Origin: Pseudomonas sp. MWU13-2105
Lineage (GTDB): Bacteria > Pseudomonadota > Gammaproteobacteria > Pseudomonadales > Pseudomonadaceae
DNA: 64,000 nt
Reading direction: 5' to 3'
Assembly: GCF_023242315.1 (NCBI RefSeq)
Contig: NZ_JALLIY010000018.1
Location: 99,067 to 163,066, forward strand
In this document: positions 57,075 through 64,000 of the stretch, one piece after another
How positions within the stretch are numbered: position 1 is the stretch's first letter
Layout of the letters: the number at the start of each line of letters is the position of its first letter
Notes under the pieces: model-generated
What the model was told of the DNA's origin: nothing
The model's database searches: none
Seen by the model: only the letters and a program-made list of their open reading frames with translations
Made by a program: the position numbers and the translations under genes

Positions 57075-57287
57075 CGCTCGGTATCTCGACGGCCAGCGGC
57101 TTACGGCAGGGCTGGCATCGCCTGGCTGTGGGCGACGCGACAGCGACTGCCAGCCGCCAATGCCTTTTGCCTGCAGGCAGAGCCTGACGAGCTATTGCGA
57201 TGTTGCGTAGAATGTTGGATTGAATTCGCGGGCTTCGCTCTTTGCCTTGGCTTGTTTGTGGCCAATGTTCCAGGAATTTTGAACTAG

Positions 57288-58307
57288 ATGATGATTTTGC
57301 TGCTGTGCACGTTCGTACTGGTCTCCTCATTATTGCTGACCGGCGCGTTACGTCGATATGCGTTGGCTCGCAGTTTGATGGATGTTCCCAATGGGCGTAG
57401 TTCACATTCGGTTGCAACGCCCCGTGGTGGTGGTGTGGCGATAGTGCTCGGTTTCCTGATCGCGCTGCCGGTTCTAACCTGGCTGGGCATGCTGCCAAGG
57501 CCGGTATTTTGGGCGCTTTTTGCCGCCGGTAGCGTTGTCGCGATAGTGGGGTTCCTCGATGATCATGGGCATATAGCCGCTCGTTGGCGTCTACTGGCTC
57601 ACTTTTCCGCGTCTTTTTGGATCCTGCTTTGTTTGGGCGGCGCGCCAGCCTTCAGTCTGTTCGGAGCAGAGCTCGATTTGGGCTGGCTGGGGCACATCCT
57701 CGCCGCCTTTTACCTGGTGTGGATGCTTAATCTCTATAATTTCATGGACGGAATTGATGGGATTGCCAGTGTCGAGGCTATTTTTGTGTGCCTTGGTGCT
57801 TGTCTTGTCTATGTACTGGGCGGGTACGCGGGCCTGGTTTGGGCTCCGCTGTGTCTGGCCATGGCCGTGGCCGGTTTTCTTTATTGGAATTTTCCGCCGG
57901 CACGCATTTTCATGGGCGATGCAGGCAGCGGTTTTCTAGGCATCATGCTGGGAGGGCTTTCTCTCCACGCCGCTTGGCGTGCGCCTCATTTGCTGTGGGT
58001 CTGGTTGATCTTGCTGGGCGTCTTTATCGTTGATGCGACGTTTACACTGGGACGCCGGTTGCTCCGTGGGGACAAGGTGTATGAGGCGCATCGTAGTCAC
58101 GCCTATCAATTTGCCTCGCGTCAGGTTGGGCGCCACTTGCCGGTGACCCTGGCGGTGCTCGTGATCAATCTCGTGTGGTTGCTGCCCATCGGCTTGTGTG
58201 TCGGCTTGTCTGTGTTGGACGGTCTCACCGGTATTCTGTTGGCTTACGCTCCTTTGGTGTTTATCGCGGTCAGATTTCATGCGGGTGAGTTGGAGAAGGT
58301 TGGTTAA
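57288..58307 (+). CDS. wbpL: Initiating glycosyl-1-phosphate transferase WbpL (WecA family)
   Basis: A 339-residue polytopic enzyme of the MraY/WecA family that transfers a HexNAc-1-phosphate to undecaprenyl phosphate, the first step of O-antigen assembly. The conserved loops are present: DVPNGRSSHSVATPRGGG near residue 26, VGFLDDHGHIAARWR near 85, NLYNFMDGIDGIA near 146 and RIFMGDAGSGFLG near 205. About ten membrane helices are visible. Position directly before wbpM is as in P. aeruginosa. Confidence 0.92.
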   Translation: MMILLLCTFVLVSSLLLTGALRRYALARSLMDVPNGRSSHSVATPRGGGVAIVLGFLIALPVLTWLGMLPRPVFWALFAAGSVVAIVGFLDDHGHIAARWRLLAHFSASFWILLCLGGAPAFSLFGAELDLGWLGHILAAFYLVWMLNLYNFMDGIDGIASVEAIFVCLGACLVYVLGGYAGLVWAPLCLAMAVAGFLYWNFPPARIFMGDAGSGFLGIMLGGLSLHAAWRAPHLLWVWLILLGVFIVDATFTLGRRLLRGDKVYEAHRSHAYQFASRQVGRHLPVTLAVLVINLVWLLPIGLCVGLSVLDGLTGILLAYAPLVFIAVRFHAGELEKVG

Positions 58308-58385
58308 TCTGTCGTGGCCTGGTACAGGGTTGGATGATTGTCGTTCCGGGATGACGATATTTTGCAGGTAAGCTATAGAGGGGTT

Positions 58386-60380
58386 ATGGATAAGATACGA
58401 GCCTATTTGGTAGGTCTTCCGCGTCGAAAGAAGCGCGTTCTGCAGGTGCTCACCGATATCATCATGGTCTGGGCAGCTCTGTGGATGGCGTTTGTCGTGC
58501 GTTTGGGGGTGGGCGACCTGATCAATCCATTTACCCAGCACCGCTGGCTATTTATTGCTGCCCCGGTGGTCGCGATTCCTCTTTTCATTCGGTTCGGCCT
58601 TTATCGGGCGGTGATGCGTTATTTCGGTAACGATGCGCTGATCACCATTGTCAAGGCGGTGAGCCTTTCGGCGCTGATCCTGGGTCTGGTCGTCTATGTC
58701 TACAGCAACCATCAGGTGGTTGTTCCGCGTTCGATCATCTTCAACTATTGGTGGTTGAGCCTGGTCATGGTGGGCGGGCTACGGCTTGCAATGCGCCAGT
58801 ACTTCCTGGGTGACTGGTTTGGTGCCGCGCAGCATATGCCGTTCAGCAATCGGGATGATGGTCTGCCCAAGGTTGCCATTTACGGCGCCGGCGCGGCGGG
58901 GAATCAACTGGTTGCCGCGTTGCGCATGGGCCGTGCCATGCGGCCTGTGGCCTTTATCGATGACGACAGCGGTATTGCCGAGCGCAATATTGCTGGCTTG
59001 CAAGTCTACAAACCCAAGCATATCCAGCAGATGATCGATGCCACGGGGGCGCAGGAGATACTTCTGGCGATCCCGTCGTCTTCCCGTGGTCGGCGCCGTG
59101 AGATACTGGCGCTGTTGGAAGGTTATCCACTGCATGTACGCAGTGTGCCGGGTTTCATGGATCTGGCCAGTGGGCGGGTCAAGGTCGACGATATCCAGGA
59201 AGTTGACATCGCCGATTTGCTCGGGCGCGATGCTGTCCCGGCGCAAGAGGAGTTGCTTGAGCGCTGCATCAAGGGGCGCTCGGTGCTGGTGACAGGGGCT
59301 GGCGGTTCAATCGGTTCCGAGTTGTGTCGGCAGATTCTGGCGCTTCGCCCCACCGCGCTGCTGCTTTACGAGCACAGCGAGTTCAATCTCTACAGTATTC
59401 TTTCAGAACTTGAGCAGCGTGTGGCTCGCGAGTCATTGTCGGTGCGTTTGCTGCCGATCCTGGGCTCCGTGCGCAATCAGGACAAACTCCTGTCGGTCAT
59501 GAAAACCTGGCATGTCGAGACGGTCTACCATGCAGCGGCCTACAAGCACGTTCCGATGGTTGAGCACAATATCGCCGAGGGCGTACTGAACAATGTGATC
59601 GGTACCTTGAACACCGCACAGGCCGCCTTGCAGGCGGGGGTCGCCAATTTTGTGCTGATTTCCACCGACAAGGCCGTACGTCCAACCAACGTGATGGGCA
59701 GTACCAAGCGCCTGGCGGAGATGACGCTCCAGGCGCTCAGTCGCGAGCTGGCTCCTGTGTTGTTTGGCGATCAGGCCAATGTATCGCGTGTGAACAAGAC
59801 CCGCTTCACCATGGTCCGCTTTGGCAATGTGCTCGGCTCCTCGGGTTCTGTCATTCCCCTGTTCCACAAGCAGATAAAAATGGGCGGGCCGCTGACCGTT
59901 ACCCACCCGAAGATCACGCGTTACTTCATGACTATTCCGGAGGCGGCCCAACTGGTCATCCAGGCCGGCTCGATGGGGCAGGGCGGTGATGTCTTTGTCC
60001 TGGATATGGGCGAGCCCGTCAGGATTGTCGAGCTGGCGGAAAAGATGATTCATCTCTCCGGCTTGAGTGTGCGCACGGACAAGAGCCCGCATGGCGATAT
60101 CGCGATCGAGTTCACCGGGTTGCGACCGGGTGAAAAGCTTTACGAAGAACTGCTGATCGGTGACAACGTCGAAGCGACCCGGCATCCGATGATCATGAGT
60201 GCCCGTGAAGATATGCTTTCATGGGATGCGCTCAAGTCCAGGTTGTATGAATTGATGGCTGCCGTTGAAAGCGATGATTACGTGCGCGTTCGGCAAGTGC
60301 TGCGCGATACCGTAAGCGGTTACGCTCCTGATGGTGAGATCGTCGACTGGATTTACCAGCAGCGTCGTATGGACCCCTGA
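58386..60380 (+). CDS. wbpM: UDP-GlcNAc C4,6-dehydratase WbpM
   Basis: A 664-residue membrane-anchored nucleotide-sugar dehydratase that makes UDP-4-keto-6-deoxy-GlcNAc for QuiNAc/FucNAc sugars. Four N-terminal membrane helices (to about residue 145) precede a first Rossmann domain (VAIYGAGAAGNQL near residue 163) and the catalytic SDR with VTGAGGSIGSELC near residue 303 and STDKAVRPTNVMGSTKR near 430. GAGGGG lies before ATG 58386. WbpM closes the O-antigen locus in many pseudomonads. Confidence 0.95.
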   Translation: MDKIRAYLVGLPRRKKRVLQVLTDIIMVWAALWMAFVVRLGVGDLINPFTQHRWLFIAAPVVAIPLFIRFGLYRAVMRYFGNDALITIVKAVSLSALILGLVVYVYSNHQVVVPRSIIFNYWWLSLVMVGGLRLAMRQYFLGDWFGAAQHMPFSNRDDGLPKVAIYGAGAAGNQLVAALRMGRAMRPVAFIDDDSGIAERNIAGLQVYKPKHIQQMIDATGAQEILLAIPSSSRGRRREILALLEGYPLHVRSVPGFMDLASGRVKVDDIQEVDIADLLGRDAVPAQEELLERCIKGRSVLVTGAGGSIGSELCRQILALRPTALLLYEHSEFNLYSILSELEQRVARESLSVRLLPILGSVRNQDKLLSVMKTWHVETVYHAAAYKHVPMVEHNIAEGVLNNVIGTLNTAQAALQAGVANFVLISTDKAVRPTNVMGSTKRLAEMTLQALSRELAPVLFGDQANVSRVNKTRFTMVRFGNVLGSSGSVIPLFHKQIKMGGPLTVTHPKITRYFMTIPEAAQLVIQAGSMGQGGDVFVLDMGEPVRIVELAEKMIHLSGLSVRTDKSPHGDIAIEFTGLRPGEKLYEELLIGDNVEATRHPMIMSAREDMLSWDALKSRLYELMAAVESDDYVRVRQVLRDTVSGYAPDGEIVDWIYQQRRMDP

Positions 60381-60438
60381 TCGCTACACACTTGGTAATG
60401 ACGTGATTTTTGACAGGAGAGGCCCATCATCTAGGTTT

Positions 60439-60467
60439 GGAAAGCAGCTTCGGAAAAGCTGCTTTCC
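60439..60467 (+). terminator. Perfect 12-base hairpin between wbpM and the comEA-like gene
   Basis: GGAAAGCAGCTT and AAGCTGCTTTCC pair exactly around a CGGAA loop. Only a short pyrimidine run follows, so it may be a terminator for wbpM or a leader structure of the next gene, whose start codon is 27 bases downstream. Confidence 0.6.
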
Positions 60468-60493
60468 TCTCACGATGTCATGGAGTGTCACTT

Positions 60494-60832
60494 ATGCGTA
60501 CAAGCTTTCTCTCGTCCCTCGCTTTCACTCTGCTGCTGGGTATCGCTGGCGTGGTCAATGCGGCACCGGCCGCGACCGCCAAGGCTGACCCTGTGGCTCT
60601 CGCGTCAAGCCCGGCGGCGGCAACGACCAATCCTGGCAAGCTCAACCTCAACACCGCCGATGCCCAGGCCATCCAGCACCAGCTCTCGGGTATAGGTGAG
60701 GCAAAAGCCCAGGCCATCGTGGCCTATCGTGAAGCGAACGGGCCTTTCTCCTCGGTGGACGAGTTGCTCGAAGTAAAAGGCATCGGCAAGTCGCTGCTCG
60801 ACAAGAATCGCGACAAGCTTGATATCAACTGA
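60494..60832 (+). CDS. ComEA-like helix-hairpin-helix protein
   Basis: A 112-residue exported protein. The signal peptide MRTSFLSSLAFTLLLGIAG ends near residue 23 (VNAAP), then an alanine-rich linker. The helix-hairpin-helix DNA-binding domain starts at KLNLNTADAQAIQHQLSGIG near residue 51 and includes a second hairpin VKGIGKSLLDKN. ComEA proteins bind DNA in the periplasm during natural transformation. In pseudomonads this short form commonly follows wbpM. TGGAGTG lies before the ATG. Confidence 0.88.
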   Translation: MRTSFLSSLAFTLLLGIAGVVNAAPAATAKADPVALASSPAAATTNPGKLNLNTADAQAIQHQLSGIGEAKAQAIVAYREANGPFSSVDELLEVKGIGKSLLDKNRDKLDIN

Positions 60833-60897
60833 ATACGCTTATCGGCAGAGGAGGCCTTTCCCGTGATCGGTCTCTTCTCCAGGCGCAAGGCAGCGGC

Positions 60898-61458
60898 TTA
60901 CTCCGCCTGATCCTTCAGATGCGCCTTCGTCACCGCCAATATCTTCTGCGCCAATGTCTCGTCCTCGGCGCTTCTGGACAGCACCAGCGCCCCCACCAGC
61001 GTCGCGAGCATGACAATGCTCTGGTCCTGCGCGTCCGGCCCCGAGCCCAGTGCATCCTCCACCTGCTTGAGCCGCGACTCGATCACGCTATCCGTCGTCG
61101 GGCTCGGCACGCCTCGCTGCCCCAGCTCCAGGCACATTGTCGGTAGTGGGCAGCCGTGATCGGGGGTGCTCAGGTGCCACTCGGACAGATAGCTGTCGAT
61201 AAAGGCCTGCAGCGGTTTGTCCTGGCTGAACAGCGTATCGCAGTGTACATCCAGCTCGGCTGCGGCTTCCTGCAGCGCTTTTTCCACCAGCTCATCCTTG
61301 GATTTGAAGTGTGCGTAGAAGCCGCCATGGGTCAGTCCCAGCGCCTTCATCAGTGGTTGCAGGCCGGTCGCGCCAATACCATCACGTCGGAAGCGTGCGG
61401 CGGCCTCCTTGATGATGCGTTCGTGAGTCTGGGCTTTGTGGTCTTGCGAATACCGCAT
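60898..61458 (-). CDS. TetR-family transcriptional regulator
   Basis: A 186-residue repressor-type protein. The N-terminal HTH spans residues 10-56 (AQTHERIIKEAAARFRRDGI to THGGFYAHFKSKDELVE), and a ligand-binding C-terminal region has CPLPTMCLELGQRG near residue 103. Ligand and targets unknown. It is convergent with the comEA-like gene and divergent from the GntR-family gene 164 bases away. Confidence 0.9.
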   Translation of the reverse strand: MRYSQDHKAQTHERIIKEAAARFRRDGIGATGLQPLMKALGLTHGGFYAHFKSKDELVEKALQEAAAELDVHCDTLFSQDKPLQAFIDSYLSEWHLSTPDHGCPLPTMCLELGQRGVPSPTTDSVIESRLKQVEDALGSGPDAQDQSIVMLATLVGALVLSRSAEDETLAQKILAVTKAHLKDQAE

Positions 61459-61622
61459 GGCGGGCTCTCCAAATCGTTAAGCCATCATAACCGTGACTTA
61501 TAGGCGATTCGTCATGTTTTTTCAGGGGGATGCGCGAACGGGAAGGGTGGCTGAGTGAGGATATGGCACGAATAGTGATTACCCATTGCTCTACGATTGT
61601 TGAACAATCAGAGGCGATGATC

Positions 61623-62276
61623 ATGAGTACACAGCTGTCCCTGGCCGACCAGATTACCCTGGAGTTGCGCGCCGACATCATCGGCGGTCGCCTGTTGCCG
61701 GGCATGCCACTGGTCGAGAATGATCTGGTCAATACCTACAACGCTTCGCGCAACACGATTCGCGAGGCGCTCCATCGGCTCGGCCAGGAAGGCCTGGCGC
61801 GTTATGTCCGGAACAAGGGGGTGATGGTGCGCCGCCTGGGCGTCGATGAGGTGCGCGATCTGTTCCACGTGCGTCGCACCCTGGAGTTGCAGGCGATCAG
61901 TCTCAGCAAGCCCCTGCGTGAATATCAGTCCGACCGTATGCTCGAAGCCATCGAGGCTGCCGAGTTGGCCCGCGAGCGCGAGGACTGGCGAGCATTGGGC
62001 ACCCATAGCCTGGCGTTTCACCAGCATATCGTCGGCTTGATGCGCAGTCCGCTGTTCGATGAGTTCTTTACCAATATCGTCGCGCAGTTGCGCCTGGTGT
62101 TTTGCGCGGCCCCCGACGAGCAGCGTTTTCAAGCGCCCTGGCTGGCGCGGGACCGCTATATCCACGACCTGCTCGTCGAGGGTGACAAGCACGCCGCCGG
62201 GGAGGCGATGAGCCTCTACCTCGACGATTCCGAGCAGATGCTGCTCGACTTTTCAAGCCGTCCTTCCCATCACTGA
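61623..62276 (+). CDS. GntR/FCD-family transcriptional regulator
   Basis: A 217-residue regulator with a GntR winged helix (residues 5-70, NASRNTIREALHRLGQEG) and an FCD ligand-binding domain (RDLFHVRRTLELQAI, HQHIVGLMRSPLFDEFF). FCD proteins usually sense small carboxylic or amino-acid ligands. ATG 61623 was chosen because GAGG lies eight bases upstream. Upstream in-frame starts would add non-family sequence. It is 15 bases before the DUF1989 gene, which it probably regulates. Confidence 0.9.
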   Translation: MSTQLSLADQITLELRADIIGGRLLPGMPLVENDLVNTYNASRNTIREALHRLGQEGLARYVRNKGVMVRRLGVDEVRDLFHVRRTLELQAISLSKPLREYQSDRMLEAIEAAELAREREDWRALGTHSLAFHQHIVGLMRSPLFDEFFTNIVAQLRLVFCAAPDEQRFQAPWLARDRYIHDLLVEGDKHAAGEAMSLYLDDSEQMLLDFSSRPSHH

Positions 62277-62291
62277 TCGAGGAACCTGAGC

Positions 62292-63143
62292 ATGTATAAA
62301 GACTATCCCGCCGCCTATCAGGTCAGCAAAGGCTCGGCCTTGCAGGTGGATACCGCGTTTTATGAGCGTATTCGCGAGGAAAAGGCCGCTCGTACGCTGG
62401 TCGAGCAGTTCGAGGTACCGATTCGTACCGGGCGCGCCTGGAAAGTGCCGGCCGGCCATGTGTTCCGGGTGACCACACCGGTCGGCCCGCAGGTCGGCGA
62501 CTTCAACGTCTGGAATGCCAACGATCCGCGCGAGCGCCTCTGGGCGGCGCGCACCCGCCAGTTGCAAGGGGCTCATGTCAGCACCCATGACCGGCTCTGG
62601 TCGAACCTGCCGTTCCTTCGGCCACTGGTGACCATCACCGACGACAGCCTTGCCGGCTACGGGATCGACGAGCATGGCGGGCGTCTCCACGATCTCCTGG
62701 GAACACGTTGTGATCCCTATGTGAATCGGATGCTGACAGGTGAGGATTTCCACCATCACTGCCACTCCAACCTGACCCGTGCCGTCCTGCCCCACGGCTT
62801 GACCGAGTTCGATGTCCACGACGTGTTGAATATCTTCCAGTGCACGGGGCTCAATCACGACGACATGTATTTCATGAAGGCCTGCCCGGCGCAGCGGGGC
62901 GATTACCTGGAGTTTTTCGCCGAGATCGATCTGTTGTGTGCGCTCTCGACCTGCCCGGGCGGTGACCTCTCGCTGCCGATGTGGGGCCCGGAGGCACAGG
63001 ACCCGCTCAGCGTCTGTCGTCCGTTGGGAGTGGAGGTCTATCGGCTGGAGCCGGCATTGCTCGAAGGCTGGAGTTCACCCGAGCGAGCGGCCTATAAAGG
63101 CCTGCATGGTTTGCATATCGCCAAGGCGGGTTGGGAGAAATAA
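62292..63143 (+). CDS. DUF1989 (urea carboxylase-associated type) protein
   Basis: A 283-residue protein of the DUF1989 family. RTGRAWKVPAGHVFRVTTP near residue 45, GPQVGDFNVWNANDPRERL near 66 and the Cys/His pattern in DDMYFMKACPAQRGDYLEFF near 195 are the family's recognisable parts. Family members accompany urea carboxylase and act in urea- or guanidine-related nitrogen metabolism. Here its neighbours are a GntR regulator and an ethanolamine-type permease. AGGAAC lies before the ATG. Confidence 0.85.
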   Translation: MYKDYPAAYQVSKGSALQVDTAFYERIREEKAARTLVEQFEVPIRTGRAWKVPAGHVFRVTTPVGPQVGDFNVWNANDPRERLWAARTRQLQGAHVSTHDRLWSNLPFLRPLVTITDDSLAGYGIDEHGGRLHDLLGTRCDPYVNRMLTGEDFHHHCHSNLTRAVLPHGLTEFDVHDVLNIFQCTGLNHDDMYFMKACPAQRGDYLEFFAEIDLLCALSTCPGGDLSLPMWGPEAQDPLSVCRPLGVEVYRLEPALLEGWSSPERAAYKGLHGLHIAKAGWEK

Positions 63144-63160
63144 CCGGCGGGAATGGACGA

Positions 63161-63328
63161 TCAGCGATCCTTCGCGTCCTGGGCGTCCATCTCGGCATTA
63201 CGTTGCTGGACGCGCCGACGCTGTTCGTCGGTCAGTTCCACTTTGTTCGCGGTGTCGCGCAACATCATCAGACCGCCGACGATCGAACCGATGGCGACAA
63301 CCATGATCAGCCAGGCATACCAGGGCAT
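63161..63328 (-). CDS. Small DUF2897-type membrane protein
   Basis: A 55-residue protein with one N-terminal membrane helix (MPWYAWLIMVVAIGSIVGGL) and a charged C-terminal helix. It looks like the DUF2897 family of small inner-membrane proteins of unknown function. AAGGAG lies six bases before the ATG at 63328. An upstream in-frame Met (63391) lacks such a site. Confidence 0.75.
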   Translation of the reverse strand: MPWYAWLIMVVAIGSIVGGLMMLRDTANKVELTDEQRRRVQQRNAEMDAQDAKDR

Positions 63329-63449
63329 AGGATTCTCCTTGAGGGGCCGTTTGCGGATGAGCATTTCATCCGCAAAGTTGGCCCTTACCACTTTGAGTCA
63401 GAAGATTTCTCAGTGGTTCCATTGTAAGCCCGATCTATCCGAATAGCCC

Positions 63450-64000
63450 TTAAAGCCCGGTCAGCATTGCATCGGCCGGTGCCGCGGCACGCAGCTGCCC
63501 GGTCAACAGGAAGTAGAGGAAGCCCGCGGCCATGAAGCCGAGGAAGATCAGGCCGATCAGGGTGTTGAACCAGGCCATCGCGATCAGGCAGACCACCGCC
63601 AGGACCAGGGCGATCCCCGGGACGATCGGGTAGCCCGGCGCGCGGAAGCTGCGTTCCAGGTTCGGCTCGGTTTTACGCAGTTTGAACAGGCTCAGCATGC
63701 TGATGATGTACATCACGATGGCGCCGAACACCGACATGGTGATCATCGCCGCCGTCAGGCTCATGCCTTGCAGGTTGACCAGGCCGTCGCTGTAGATCGC
63801 CGCGATGCCGATCAGGCCGCCGGCAATGATGGCTCGGTGCGGGGTCTGGAAACGTGACAGCTTGGCCAGGTAGGCGGGCAGGTAACCGGCCCGGGCCAGG
63901 GCGAAGAACTGCCGCGAGTAGCCGAGGATGATGCCGTGAAAGCTCGCCACCAGGCCGAACAGGCCGATCCACACCAGCATGTGCATCCAGCCGGAGTTGC
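63450..64000 (-). CDS. eat: Amino acid/ethanolamine permease (APC family), C-terminal part
   Basis: The last 183 or so residues of an APC-superfamily permease; the gene runs off the window at 64000 with no stop upstream. GLVASFHGIILGYSRQFFALARAG is a long conserved segment of ethanolamine permeases, followed by about five hydrophobic helices (for example GIAAIYSDGLVNLQG and LIGLIFLGFMAAGF). The C-terminus is intact. Ethanolamine is the likely substrate, but other amines or amino acids are possible. Confidence 0.78.
   Translation of the reverse strand, partial: NSGWMHMLVWIGLFGLVASFHGIILGYSRQFFALARAGYLPAYLAKLSRFQTPHRAIIAGGLIGIAAIYSDGLVNLQGMSLTAAMITMSVFGAIVMYIISMLSLFKLRKTEPNLERSFRAPGYPIVPGIALVLAVVCLIAMAWFNTLIGLIFLGFMAAGFLYFLLTGQLRAAAPADAMLTGL

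Overview
The window is a chromosomal segment of a Pseudomonas, most likely of the P. fluorescens group. I infer this from gene content and order: gyrA-serC-pheA-hisC-tyrA-cmk-rpsA-ihfB followed by an O-antigen locus that ends in wbpL-wbpM-comEA, the mtnA/mtaD-ubiG-mupP-yciK block beside gyrA, and the fumC-bolA-trhO-rbdA block. It was not checked against any database. There are no rRNA or tRNA genes, CRISPR arrays, insertion sequences or prophage genes that I can see.

Layout. (1) 1-17043 is housekeeping and signalling: mnmC, pap (polyphosphate:AMP phosphotransferase), a thiolase, a small DUF6316-type protein, an EamA transporter, fumC, then a rightward run of DUF2059 protein, BolA, trhO, DsbA-like protein, ABC exporter, rbdA (PAS-GGDEF-EAL) and a TenA-like protein, and a convergent diguanylate cyclase. 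Two REP-type inverted repeats lie between convergent genes. (2) 17326-20896 is a leftward set yciK-mupP-ubiG-mtaD, divergent from mtnA. (3) 22410-32791 is the rightward gyrA-serC-pheA-hisC-tyrA-cmk-rpsA-lipoprotein-ihfB block. Here tyrA lacks the fused aroA (EPSP synthase) half that pseudomonads normally carry at this position. (4) 32842-60380 is the surface polysaccharide (O-antigen) locus. (5) 60494-64000 holds a comEA-like gene, a TetR regulator, and a GntR / DUF1989 / small membrane protein / ethanolamine-type permease group cut by the window end.

The O-antigen locus is built for ABC-transporter export: Wzm and Wzt (with a C-terminal glycan-binding domain) are present, and no Wzx, Wzy or Wzz is seen. 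At its right end, WbpM (UDP-GlcNAc 4,6-dehydratase), a reductase, WbpL (initiating sugar-phosphate transferase) and a GT2 glycosyltransferase fit initiation with a 6-deoxy-HexNAc. The long leftward run from wzm to a beta-propeller-like gene carries glycosyltransferases, two methyltransferases, orphan wecB, orphan cysC, and a tightly overlapping module: a large GT-C-like membrane protein, a polyprenyl-phosphate-type GT2, a methyltransferase, a GtrA-like protein, an SDR and a GMC oxidoreductase. That module looks like a pathway that makes, redox-modifies, flips and transfers a lipid-linked sugar, and it is the best candidate here for an undescribed system. At the left end an MBOAT/SGNH pair would O-acetylate the glycan, and a radical SAM enzyme has no obvious role.

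The clearest anomalies are a one-base frameshift that splits a coiled-coil/two-domain glycosyltransferase near 52497, the AroA-less TyrA, and the combined SDR-GMC-GtrA module.
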